DNA from: Neoceratodus forsteri
Lineage: Eukaryota; Chordata; Ceratodontiformes; Ceratodontidae
Assembly (NCBI GenBank): GCA_016271365.2
Contig: CM028131.1
Location: 167,032,501 to 167,096,500, forward strand
DNA length: 64,000 nt
Direction of reading: 5' to 3'
A model generated the notes under the pieces. That model saw only the letters and a program-made list of their open reading frames with translations. It was not told the origin of the DNA and did not search any database. The position numbers were made by a program, and so were the translations under genes. Position 1 is the first letter of the stretch, and every line of letters begins with the position of its first letter. This document shows, piece after piece, positions 12,143 through 22,459 of this stretch.

Positions 12143-12580
12143 CTTTAACCAGTACAGATCTCTGTCCTGCTCCTTCTGTGTTTCCTTATACTTCCTGAAT
12201 GTTATCTTTTTCTCCCTAACCTTCCCTGCCACCTCTTTTGAGAACAATAGTGTTTTTTTCTTTCATTTTGATTTGTTTATTTGCTTCACACAAAGGCTTG
12301 TTGCCTCTGTGATGGCAGTTTTGATGTTTCCTCATTGTTGCTCCACCACTTTCTTGCCTGCTTGCTAGTGCCTTTCCAAGGCACTTTCCCATTTTGACAA
12401 AATCAGCCCTCCTGAAGTCCAGTACCTTCACTTTTGTATGGCTTGACTCTACAGCTGAGTTTATCATGAACCACACTATTTGGTGGTCACTTGTTCCCAG
12501 ATGGCTACCCACTTCTAGATCTGAGATCCTCTCTCAATCCCCATTTGAGAGTACCAGGTCTAAGATTGCTCCCTCCTGAG

Positions 12581-15332
12581 TAGTGGTGGGCGAAGTGGCC
12601 CCAATTCACTCCGCAAAGTGATCTGCGGAGTGAAGGCGAATTTGCAGAGTGCTCCACAACGTGAAGCAGAGTACTTCGCGTTGCAAATGGGTAACGCGAA
12701 GTCCATTGGAAACAATGACTTTGCGTTACTTCACCTTCCCAAACCACTACTCCACCAATTCTTAAGGCCAAGTACATTGAAAACAATGAACTTAGCCTTA
12801 CTTCACCTTGTTTTTAAGCTCCAAAGGCAAATTTTGCAGTGTTTCATGGGATTTCAGGTCACATGGGCTCTAGATTGTTCTGCACAGCCTCACTTGGGGT
12901 AGTGTGTGTAGGAAGCTGTAGGAGACAATCTGCTGTGAGAGCTATCTGCAATTCAAACCTTCAAAAAGCTGTTAAAAAAGCCTTTTTGAGTAATTTGTTT
13001 TGCTGAAACTTTAGTTAATTGATTATAGGAAACCCTCCTGTGCTCATATCATTGAGCATTTATTGTTTGTGTATGGGTTTTGAATGTTAATGTACAACAT
13101 TCAGACTGTGTACTGAGAGACAGTGGAAGTGTGCTTTGGGAGGAGGGGTGTATCTGTGGTGTAGGTAGATTAACTTGGAGAAAAAGACAGTGCTTTCTGT
13201 TTTGGTGATATTTTTCTTGTTTAACTGTGTTAATGTACACGCAATAATATTTCCAATATTCTTGCCATTTTTTTGCTGATTGTTGTGGTGCAGCAGTGCA
13301 TAATTTTAGTTTGTTTAAAATATGTGGTTATATTACCGAAGTTTTCAATTTGCTATGCATTACTTAGTGTGTGTTTGTGAGTATGTGTGTGATGCATGTC
13401 ATCAAATCAGAAACCTTTTATTGTGCCACATAATAATTTCAGCAATGTGAAGCTGCTATCCACTACAGCTGTGTGATTTCTGTACTTCTTTGTGGTATCT
13501 TTACTGGTACTGGTACTAGTACTAGTGACTGTTACTGCAGCAGTACAGTACACTGCCCCCCCCGCGCAGCCCGCCCCAACCGGTAAAGGTATTCTTTTCC
13601 AGATTTGAATTTCAGATGGTGAGCACTGGTTAGGTGTTGTGCATTTGTGTCTGCATCTCTTCAGTGCACAGCACAATCTTAATCTGTCTGTGCATTTGCA
13701 TCTCTTCAGGGCCCAATCTCCATCTGTAACTTAAGTCACAGTTGTTTCTTTGGCTTCCCTTCAGAGTACTGGACAGGTGTGGTGCTTACTTCTGCATAAA
13801 CATTGTACTCATTAATATGTGTTTTTAAGTCACGACCATAATCACGAGTCACTCGTTATACAAATCATGTTATTCATCATCACAGTCACAAATCACGATT
13901 CACGATCATTCACGTTAAGAATCACATTAATTTTTTAGTTACTTGATGTATTGTAAGCCTGTTTTGTAGTATCTCTCCAGGCTTCACCACCACACCATTG
14001 TACTCATTGATACGTGTTTTTAAGTCTGGGAGTTTTAAGCTACAGCTTATCAGGGAAATACAGCCGTAGGCTGTAAGCATTCACGTTTCTTCATCATCAC
14101 GGTCACAAATGCAGTCACAAATCACGATTCATGATCATTCACGTTACGAATCACAACATTAATTTTTTTTCTAGTTACTTGGAGGATGTATTGTAAGCCT
14201 GTTTTGTAGTATCTCTCCAGGCTTCACCACCCTGCCATTGTACTCATTGATACGTGTTTTTAAGTCTGGGAGTTTTAAGCTACAGCTCGTCAGGGCCCGG
14301 GGAAGTACAGCCATAGGCATTCATGTTTCTTCATCATCATGGTCACAAATGCAGTCACAAATCACGATTTACGATCACATCATGAAACACAACATCATTT
14401 TTTTTTAATAGTTACTTGGATGTATTGTAAGTCTGCTGGTTACGGTGCTGAACAGGGAATGGATCCACACCTGGGCCCGGGGGAACAGGCACATCCTGCT
14501 CCAGAGGACCTGGTGGTGGTGGTGGTGGTTCAACTGCCTCAGAGTCAGGACAGCAGGTGGTGCTGGTCCTGCTTCGGGGGGGGGGCACTCACAAGTTTTG
14601 AGCAGTCCAACAGGAATGGGCACCCATGCCCTCCAAACATGCACACGGTACAATGCTTACCACTACCACGCTCTCCCAAAGCTGCCCCATCCCAGACGTT
14701 CCCTCACCCTGGTCCATCTCTCCTACTGAGCTCCCTCAGTCCGAGCAATCACTACTCACACTGTCACACAACACACACACACAGTCACACAGACACAGAC
14801 AAACAACTAACTACTTATAAAGGTAAGAAAAATAAAATTTACAGAAAGAACAAATTAAGTAAAAAAGAGTACAGAAAAGACAAAAACATGTAGCTTTTAA
14901 AAAAGCTGTTGGGTCTAAATCAAAGTTTAAATCTCCTCCTCGCTCTGATCTAAAAGTATCAGCAGTCACAAAACACACTGCTCTCTCTCCATCTGCACAG
15001 GAGAAAGTAAAAGTGTGTGCTTGTATGACTCACTTTCTTCCTGCCTAGCTAAAGAGCATGTGACTTACAGTACTGTAAGCCATGTGATGTGTGTGATGGC
15101 TGCCAAATCTGAAACACCAAGTGGATCACTTAGAATCCTAATGAGGAACGCGAAGTCCATTAAAAACAATGACTTCGCCTTACTTCGCGTTGTCATTCTA
15201 CCTTAACGTGAAGTGGTAATGACAAGGCGAAGTGAGCACTTTGCATTGCCCACTCCACATAGCAGAGTAGCAACGCGTAGTGAGCACTTCGCGTTCACTT
15301 CGCTGGCAAATTTTAAATTCGTTGCATCTCTA
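12581..15332. mobile_element. non-autonomous hAT-like DNA transposon
   Basis: The ends form short imperfect inverted repeats: TAGTGGTGGGCGAA on the left; on the right the reverse complement begins TAGAGATGCAACGAA. Flanks are near-identical 8-bp target duplications, CTCCTGAG (12573-12580) and CTCCCGAG (15333-15340). Eight-base duplications with TAGNG-type termini are hAT features. Removing the element restores continuous LINE A endonuclease coding sequence, which supports the boundaries. Both ends are dense in GCGAAGT/ACTTCGC motifs, and AACGCGAAGTCCATT occurs near both (12693 and 15147). Such subterminal clusters are typical transposase binding regions. No transposase frame is present, so it would need an enzyme supplied in trans. 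Confidence 0.82.
13800..14450. repeat. three-copy ~236-bp tandem repeat inside the hAT-like element
   Basis: The unit start GTTACTTG occurs at about 13938, 14174 and 14411, giving periods of 236 and 237 bases. Each of the first two copies contains ATGTATTGTAAGCCTGTTTT, CTCCAGGCTTCACCACC and a TTTTAAGTCTGGGAG block, then repeated TCACGATTCA/TCACAAAT motifs. The third copy is cut short after TGTAAGTCTG. The array lies in the middle of the hAT-like element and has no coding potential. Confidence 0.8.
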
Positions 15333-15619
15333 CTCCCGAGTGGGAGCCAACTCATTGCAGGAATTGATCACATTTAAGAGGCAAATTATTTAGCAATTAG
15401 TGAATGAATGAGTGCAGTGGGGAGACATCAAGGAGGATAGAGGAGTAGACAGGGGAAACCAGCTGGGGGAAGGAGAGGATAAAGATCAGGGAACATTACT
15501 GGAGCAAAAAGAGCAAAAAATCAGTTGTAAGGGGCAAGTCAACACAGGGCCAGTGCAATCTGGGAGCACCTCAGACAGAACAAAAAGTGAAAGTTACTAG
15601 CTCAAGTGAACTAATTACT

Positions 15620-16446
15620 GTGATTAAGTGCAGTGGGGAAGATGGAGGGCAGGAGAGACATGGCGAAAAGGGACAGTGTAGAAAAGGATGAGTCATACCT
15701 GTAACTGGTCCCTTCAGAGTGCAGAGATCACTGCCAGTGGTGGAATGAGGTGAGGACTTAGAATAAGGGGCAGGAGTAGGCAAGGACAAGTTGGGTAGAG
15801 ATAGTAGAGGGGATGGTAAAGGGAAGGAGGAGGATGGGTGAGAGAAACTTACCTAAGACTAGGCCTTTTTAGGATGCTGAGAAGCCTGCCAGAGAGCAGA
15901 ATAAGGTGAGGACAAGTTAGAAAGAAAGGATCGAGGAGAAAGGGGAGGGAAGGAAGAGACATTTTCCAGTGCTGGTCCCCTCCAGGATGCTGAGAACCCT
16001 GCTAGGTGGAAGAACTAGGTGAGGACTAGTTAGGAAGAGAGAAAAGAAAGGATGAAGGGAAAGGATGGAGGAGGAGGGGAAAGAAGAATCTTGCCTAAGA
16101 TTAGGCCACTCCAGGATGCTGAGAACCATGCCAGAGCACAGAATCAGGTGAGGACTAATTGGGTAGAAAAGATAGAGGGGAGGGGGAGTGAAGGAAGAGT
16201 AATTAACCCGTGCTGGATCCATTCAGGATGCAAAGAACCCTGCCAAGGGATAGAATTAGGTGAGGACAAGTTGGGCAAAAGGAATAGGGGGATATATAAG
16301 GAAAGAAAAAAAAGGAGGGAGTGAAGAAACTTACCTGAGAGTAGACATCGCTAGGGTGCTAAGAATCCTGACAGAGGGCAGATATTTAGGAGAGGACACG
16401 TTGTGTAGAAAGGAGATAGGGGGAAGGGAGGAGAGGGGAAGGAGGA
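15620..16446. repeat. purine-rich minisatellite, ~110-155-bp units
   Basis: About six degenerate tandem units are anchored by (A)GGTGAGGAC at about 15749, 15905, 16018, 16147 and 16259, with a variant at 16389. Most contain AGGATGCTGAGAA and a purine-rich GGAAGGAGGAGG spacer. Periods are about 156, 113, 129, 112 and 130. The array abuts the resumption of DIRS 1 at 16447. It could be an independent minisatellite or a repeated 5' region of the inserted LINE; the sequence does not decide. Confidence 0.72.
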
Positions 16447-16447
16447 G

Positions 16448-17398
16448 GCTTGTACAATGAAGTGGAAGTGGTTTGCCATCTGGGCCCCCAAACATTCCCT
16501 AGACCCTTTCACCTGTCCTGTAAATCATGTACTGTACTATATGTCCTGATTTCATTATCTGACTCAGGCCTCCAGTATTCCTCCCTCAAGGTCCATCTTT
16601 CAGCCATTTCTACCTTTCATGAGCCTATGGGTGACCACACGATTGCTCAGCAGATGTTTCCTGTACCATTCTTAGGAGCATCCAGCATCTGAAATCTCCA
16701 GTCATTCCCCAGTCCCTGCTAGGGACTGAAATTTTATTTTGGAAAAGTTGACCCTACCACCTTTTGAGTCAATCTTCACTTTCAATGTCCTCTTTTTCTC
16801 TTGGAAAACACTCTTTTTATTTTCCATTACTTCTGCTCAAAGAATTTCAGAGTTTCAGGCCCTCTAGTGTGTGGAGCCTTATTTGATTTTTCACAAAGAC
16901 AGGATATCTTTGTGTACAAATCCTTTCTTCCTAAGGTGATCTCTGAGTTTACACTTAATCAGTCTAGCCACCTTCCTGTTTATTTTCCTGAGTGTGCCAA
17001 TCCAGGGTAGGCACTACTTCATAGGCTAGATGTGTGCAGAACTTTGAAATATTATCGGCTTTGGACTAAGGGGTCCAGAAAGTCTAAGCAGTTGTTTCCT
17101 TCACCCCAGGTAGAAAGGGTGCTTCAATTTCTAAGCAATGTTTATCCAAATGGTTGGCAAAGTGCATTGTGTTCTGCTACAACAAGTACAGCAAGGAACT
17201 GCCTGGTGCTGTCAAAGCTTATTCCACCAGAGGCATGGCTACCTCTGTGACTTATTTCAGAGAGTATCAGCAGCTGATATTTGTGCAGCTGCCACCTGGA
17301 GTACAGTCCACACTTTCACCAAGCATTACAGTCTGGACATTGCATCAAGAGCCCATGCAGGATTTGGCAGGGCCATGCTTCAAGAACTCCTGTTTTAA
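16448..17398 (+). pseudogene. DIRS 1 tyrosine recombinase, inactive
   Basis: This enzyme would integrate the circular DNA intermediate by tyrosine-recombinase chemistry. The N-terminal domain starts before the nested block (STYHT at 8779-8793) and resumes here (TMKWKWFAIWAP, then LSDSGLQYSSLKVHLSAIS). The first catalytic Arg is in an AQRISEFQAL motif near 16839, read in a shifted frame and followed by a stop. The HxxR box at about 17218-17230 reads AYSTRG, so the His position is Tyr. The C-terminal nucleophile is in HTFTKHYSLD near 17311-17340. Frameshifts, the stop and the lost His make it inactive. Confidence 0.87.
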
Positions 17399-17461
17399 GT
17401 TTATGGAGATCCTACCTCCCAGACTGTCTGTTTTTCTTGTCACTGCTTGGTACTGTACTCA

Positions 17462-17570
17462 TTCCTATGGTGTAACCTGATAACTGAAATACCCCTGAAG
17501 AAGAAAGAGCAGTTAAATAAGAACTTAATATACCAGTAGATCTTCGAGGGGATCTCAGTCATCAGGTCTG
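17462..17570. repeat. internal complementary region of DIRS 1
   Basis: Two oppositely oriented copies of terminal sequence sit side by side: CCTATGGTGTAACCTGAT (about 17464-17481) matches the right terminus, and GATCTCAGTCATCAGGT (about 17551-17567) matches the left terminus. In DIRS elements this region is complementary to the outermost parts of both terminal repeats and is thought to template circular-junction formation. It lies just downstream of the recombinase, the usual position. Confidence 0.85.
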
Positions 17571-17739
17571 ATTTCCCTCCCACAATCCACTTTCCTGGGG
17601 CTCCTATTTTGCACCTGCTATCTGCTGTATCAATCTTTTTCTATACAGCTGGGTCCCTCTATCTCTCCTCGATTCCCCAGGGCATGAACCTTGCTCCCTT
17701 TGTCTCCGGAGGGAAAGAACTGGGAGGGAGTGGAGCCAT

Positions 17740-17947
17740 CCATGCCTATATAGGGTTGTTGATGTCAACAGATGTCGATGGTGTGGGTGGCCCCAGTTGT
17801 ACTGCGGAAAATCTTTCGTGTGGATTCCCCTTCACCGATGTCAAAGGTTCCTATGGTGTAACCTGATGACTGAGATTCCCTTGAAGATCTACTGTTACAG
17901 TAAGTTCTTACATAACTGTTCTTTGTGATATTACAAACTGAGGATTG
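17740..17947 (-). repeat. right inverted terminal repeat of DIRS 1
   Basis: Reverse complement of 3930-4135 with many substitutions and small gaps. CGTGTGGATTCCCCTTCACC (about 17817-17836) and GTAACCTGATGACTGAGATT (about 17858-17877) are the best-matched parts. It sets the right boundary of the element. Confidence 0.85.
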
Positions 17948-18887
17948 TAACCTCATACAGGAAAAAATGCAGAAGGAGTGGATAAACACTAAGGAACAAA
18001 GTTAATTTTTTTCAGGGGATGTGCTCAGTAATAGGCAATGGGTTTATAAGAACTATAGAAACTATATGAAACATAGCATGAGCTGTGTCTGTGGTGTTTT
18101 CAGACTTTTTCCAACTGTGTCAGCTGCTCTCAAAGTACACTATTGAAGATCACTGGGGCAGCACAGGAGAAGGCTGTGTCACCAAAAGTAGAAGTAATAG
18201 TTGTAGGTAGGTTCAAAGAGGAGGCTTGTGTCTTAGGAGTGCACAGTACAAGAGGAAATGGAAGGGGAGATGAGATCAGTGAGGAAAACTGGACCAAACC
18301 TATTGAGGAGCTCTTCCATATACATTTTCTTCCCTTTTATGGGCCATCCTGCCCCTTATCAGGTCAGCACTACCAACTAACCCCATCATGCACAAGCCCT
18401 CCATCAGCTACTGGATTAGCAGCATTGGGTCCATGGGGTTGGGGCCTGGTATAACCTGACCCTTATTCAGATGATGGGGACATAGGCACCCTCCTGGGTC
18501 CTTGATCTGAAAAATTAGAAAACAACAGTGAGGAGTTCTGTTTCAGAAAGTTACAGTATTTATCAAACTGGTCAAAAGACTGAAACAAAGACACCTAGTC
18601 AACCAACTATAAAAGCAATTCACCAAAGCACTTTCTTTTTCAGAATAAACCAGCAAAATTTCAAAATAAAAAAGATAACTTCTTGAGGATGGCAGATTCT
18701 TGAAGGTATATCCTATACCTCCAGGTTAATCACAAAGATTCAGTTCTTTACAGTAACCAGCAGAAACTGTGGGAGCCACGCTGGGAATCTAAAAAGAAAA
18801 TTTCAGCTACATATTAGTAATTATAGAATGGGTTCAAAAATTTAAGATCTGTAATTGTGAAAACCAGTCACATAACTATGCATTAAG
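17948..18887. other. unannotated interval
   Basis: No family motif or gene. One frame at 18143-18454 encodes 103 residues without a recognisable domain and lacks splice-site or codon evidence that I can point to, so it is not called. Confidence 0.4.
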
Positions 18888-19150
18888 TAAGCAATAACCC
18901 TGTCAATTGTTATGAAGGAACAAAATCTTTTATGTATATATGTTGTTTTGATGTTGTTGATTTCAATAAAAATTTTGAATTAAAAAAAAAAAATTAAGCA
19001 ATAACCCATGAAAGGGTATGCTGTTATTGGGGATTAACGCACACCCGGATGCGTTGTGAAGCACGAGGCTGCAGACCAAGTCTCCTCACAGCACCTGGGT
19101 GTGTGTTAATCCCCAATAACAGCACACCTTGGAGTGAGTTATTGCGCTTA
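18888..19150. repeat. long imperfect palindrome (foldback/MITE-like), split by an L1-type tail
   Basis: The left arm (TAAGCAATAACCC at 18888-18900, then 19008-19058 with GCTGTTATTGGGGATTAACG) is complementary to the right arm at 19093-19150 (GTGTGTTAATCCCCAATAAC, then GAGTTATTGCGCTTA). After removal of the 18901-18994 insertion the arms are about 65 bases each around a short centre near 19072. Non-autonomous DNA transposons often have this foldback form. I could not identify a target duplication or assign a superfamily. Confidence 0.75.
18901..18994 (+). mobile_element. very short 5'-truncated L1-type insertion with poly(A) and 13-bp TSD
   Basis: The insert ends in a TTTCAATAAAAATTTTGAA segment and a run of 12 A. 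It is flanked by identical 13-base copies of TAAGCAATAACCC (18888-18900 and 18995-19007). A poly(A) end, an AATAAA signal, extreme 5' truncation and a long target duplication are the signature of L1-machinery target-primed reverse transcription. It landed inside a pre-existing palindrome arm. It is too short to tell an L1 3' end from another L1-mobilised transcript. Confidence 0.85.
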
Positions 19151-19295
19151 CAACATGGTTAAGGTATAAACAACATAAAAATATAAAAAAAATGTTTTTT
19201 TGCTGTTTAAACAGCAAAAATGGTACTTTTTCCTGCCTCCTTGCAAAATAGTCCCAAAGAAAAAAACTCACATTTTCATGCACTTATGCACATAG

Positions 19296-19335
19296 AAATG
19301 TCACAGATACTCTAGTGAGATGATCTGTGACATTT
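19296..19335. repeat. perfect 13-bp hairpin
   Basis: AAATGTCACAGAT (19296-19308) is followed after 14 bases by its exact reverse complement, ATCTGTGACATTT (19323-19335). A smaller palindrome, GCTGTTTAAACAGC, lies 100 bases upstream at about 19202-19215. It may be the remnant of a small foldback element; there is no U-tract to suggest a terminator. Confidence 0.7.
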
Positions 19336-19482
19336 TCTTTTTCATATCATCTTCTGGTACCCTAATATGCTGTCTGTCTGTCTGTGTCTCACTCTCTTTG
19401 GAATTACATGCAGACAGAGACACACAAACAATTGCTGCTTGCCACTCCCCCACTACAAGTTCCAAAACACATCACAAGCCAC

Positions 19483-19571
19483 AGAGAGAGAGAGAGAGAG
19501 AGAGAGACAGCAAACATTGTCCATTCAACGTTGCTCTCCCAGTCTCTCTCTTTCTCTCTCACTGTTAATAT

Positions 19572-19609
<38 letters not shown>

Positions 19610-19668
19610 CTCTCTCTCTCTCCATGCACCAAGCTCTGCTCCTAACAGCCAAAAAATAACCTCAATTG

Positions 19669-19703
<35 letters not shown>
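19483..19703. repeat. (AG)n and (TC)n microsatellite cluster
   Basis: (AG)n runs over about 19483-19507, (TC)n over about 19576-19622 with one GT interruption, and (CT)n over about 19671-19703. Short CTCTCTCT runs continue through 20180-20440. These tracts create serine/leucine- or glutamate/arginine-rich open frames on the two strands that should not be read as genes. Confidence 0.95.
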
Positions 19704-19706
<3 letters not shown>

Positions 19707-22449
19707 AGGATGGGGTGGGCACAATGGGACACATAGACATGCGGCTGCTGCTCAGGACAAACACAGGCTGCCAGGATTTACAACTATACAGGGAGCTAGA
19801 GATAGAGAATACACAGTTCTCTCTTGCATCGGAACTGCAGCCAGCACCTGAACACACTTCAGACCACAGGCAACTGTGCTGCAGCAGCACTGCTCTGTAG
19901 CGGGGAGTGGGGGGAACCTGGTGCCAAGTGCCAGCTACATTCTGTTCAGTCTATCACAGAGACAGAGAGAAAGCGTGCTGCAGGCATAGTTCTCACAGCA
20001 TCAGGTTGCCTGGAGAAATTACTGCTTATCGCTGCTCCCTCTCCCCTTCTCTTCTGCACCGACCATGTCAGTTGTCTGTTGCACTCCCACTGGTGATTCT
20101 TCCTGTACAGAGACACTCAGAAACAGAAAGAGAGAGAGAGAAGAGACACACACACAGCACTTTGCAGGACGTACACTCTGTATGTCTCTCTCCCACTCTC
20201 TTTCTCTCTCTCTCACTCCACGGACCACATTCACACTGTGTTTGCCACTACAGGGGAGCCCATGGACTCACGAGCTGGGACAGAGAGAGTTGCTGGAGGG
20301 GACAGACACAAAAGAAGGAAACCGTACCATGAATTATACACTCACACTATACAGTATGTGAGGCACTTACATCGCTCTCTATTCCCTATTGCGCTCTCTC
20401 TCCCTACAGCAAACTGCTGCTCTTTCTCTCTCTTGCTCTCTGTCTGTCCTCAGCATGAGTGGACACTCAGGTGTTGCTGGAAATAATAGCAATGATTGTA
20501 TAAACTTATCAAGATAGACCTGTTAACACAAAGAACACACTGACACATACATTTGCATTTCATTGTAGTAGCTGAGATACTATAGTATATTGAAAATAAT
20601 TGGGTTTCTTTTCATATGGGAACTGCATTGCTCTCTAGAGTCATGATGCTGTACATGTCAAGCAGTAACATGTCCACATTACTATACCATGCGGTTCATT
20701 ACATGTGGTTACCAGTCTGACAGACAAGATAGCTGAAATACCACTCCTGCTCCCCAGTCACTGTAAGCACAGACCCCAGAGATCTGCTGGGCAGAAGGAT
20801 GGGTAGCCCAATACAGCTCACTGAGCTGCCTCTCAGAAATGGCTGCTTTTGACATTCCTGTCATCAGGCAGGAAAAAGGATCCATTCTGGCTAGTGATCT
20901 ACTGTCCAAACTGCTCACATCAACTGTGAGCATATGATGCATGCATGCATGGTCAGGTGGCACCGCTCCACCAGACATGTCACTAACAATCATAACCCCA
21001 TGTTACAATAGAGTACAATACACAGTCATCCTGGTACATGAACAACTCACAAATCAATTTGTCAAGATAGAATCTTTAAAAATACATTTGGAAGCCATGT
21101 TTTTTTCACACGCCTGCACGCACCCACACATACTCCTTTGCTGCATCATTCTTATAGAAATATTAAGAGAAACTCAAGTTTTTAGTTGTTTTTTTTTGTA
21201 ATGAATGTGTTTGTTGCTGCTGTCCATAATTCCACATACTCAGCCTTACATCCTTTACAACCCTTAAAATAATAATAAAAATAAAGTGTAAGGAATAACC
21301 TGCTGAATACTAAAAATATCACCCTTACTTTTACCTGTACTTGGGACTAGTCTGTTTTGTCTGGTTTTCATGAGAACTGCAGCATTACCCGATTCCACTA
21401 CAATGCATGTTCAGACTTGCATTCTCTGCACTCAGCACTCCTGATTGTCAAACAGCATAACAATAGTATGACCTCTCAATTGCATGGTCCTCACCACTCC
21501 ATTTTAGTCCTTGTATGTTTTACAATTTCCCTGAGTTGGCCAGCAAAAGAGCTAGCTGGAGGGCAGGTGGGTGGAGAGAGGAGAGAGGAGAGACAGGTCG
21601 AAGAGAAACAGCATAACTACTCATTTAACTTGTTTACATATGCGATGTGTTTGAAGAACGAGTATCAGTGTTGGTAGTTCCAGTTGCAATGCTGTACCGT
21701 ATACATGAACAGCTCATTCCATTTCCAGAGACACAAATCGTTAAATCCGTTTACATGTGCATCTCTGGAATACCTTCAATGGATACACAGTTAATGTGAG
21801 CATGCTCAGTACTTGCTGATCTGCATTGGAAAGGGAGGATCGATTAAAAGCATATGACTCCAGGAACGATCAGGGAAACTGATGCTGTTTACATGCAGAG
21901 CACATTTGGGTTCAGTAGGCATCGATTCCTGTGAACCACATACTTTCAACCCAGCTTCAAAAGCAATCTCGTTAGTGCACCAATTGGGTTTACATGTACA
22001 GTACCTGTAAACAGTGATTTCTTCTTCAATACCCATTTTTCCAGTGGTTGAACTGGGTTACAGTTCACATGTAAATTGAACAATTCAGACTGGCACTTGC
22101 AGTACTCACATAAATATGCCAGCTGTCTCCATTGGGTCATTGAAATGTGCTGGAGGCCTGACCCCATGGTTGAGCGCTAGTCATCCTCTGCTTTTCATGC
22201 CCTCTGCCCCTTTCTCTCCCCCCATTGCAGTTTACAACCTACCAGCACTGCAGAGCACTGGGTATTGTTCGCCGGGAGGGAGGGGAGTCAGGGGTGCGAA
22301 CAGTGGAGGGTGAATGAGCGGGGTCACCTAAGGGGGTCATAAGATCCAGAAGATGCCCTTGGGGAAAATGGAATCCAGATCATGGCTCTTCATGTCTGGT
22401 CTCCATACCAAAGGGCACTACCAATTTTAGTGGGCAGGTGACTTGAACA
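19704..22449. other. unannotated interval with scattered repeat motifs
   Basis: No transposon protein or exon was recognised. The stretch 19704-20460 is rich in CTCTCT and CACACA. From 21625 to 22075 the string GTTTACAT or its variants recurs (about 21632, 21749, 21888, 21987, and a reversed CTGTAAAC near 22007), which hints at the ends of an unknown non-autonomous DNA transposon. A GCATGCATGCATG tract lies near 20937-20949. Confidence 0.4.
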
Positions 22450-22459
22450 GCCCTGGAAG

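Larger units (their letters stand above)
9088..15410 (-). mobile_element. CR1-like LINE A (interrupted)
   Basis: A minus-strand LINE of the CR1 type: its 3' end at the left has tandem GAAACATA units, with the conserved CAGATAAGGA and CAGTCTGCCC-type 3' UTR motifs after it. RT occupies about 9400-10990. The endonuclease C-terminus (LGTSDHQIVW) is at 12143-12580 and more endonuclease-like sequence at 15341-15410 (CDQFLQ). LINE B (11009-12142) and a hAT-like element (12581-15332) split it. With both removed, the pieces join in the correct order. The 5' end is truncated near 15410. Its relation to the neighbouring minisatellite is unclear. Confidence 0.85.
3930..17947 (+). mobile_element. DIRS-type tyrosine-recombinase retrotransposon 1 (interrupted)
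   Basis: The unit is defined by imperfect inverted terminal repeats at 3930-4135 and 17740-17947, an internal complementary region near 17462-17570, and, in order, a gag-like region, DIRS RT and RNase H, a methyltransferase-like region and a tyrosine recombinase. No LTRs or integrase are present, as expected for DIRS. Subtracting the 0.6-kb insertion (about 7749-8330) and the 7.65-kb nested block (about 8794-16447) leaves about 5.8 kb, close to the uninterrupted DIRS element 2 in this window. Every reading frame is broken, so it is a relic. DIRS elements integrate through recombination of a circular intermediate and normally make no target duplication, which fits the flanks. Confidence 0.88.

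Noticed and set aside
14339..14893. 184-residue open frame
   Set aside because: It lies in tandem-repeat and CACACA-rich sequence inside the hAT-like element and has no transposase motif.
18143..18454. 103-residue open frame as a host exon
   Set aside because: No recognisable domain or splice-site support.
19384..20361. Several Ser/Leu- and Glu/Arg-rich open frames
   Set aside because: They come from (TC)n/(AG)n tracts and CTCTCT-rich sequence and have no other support.
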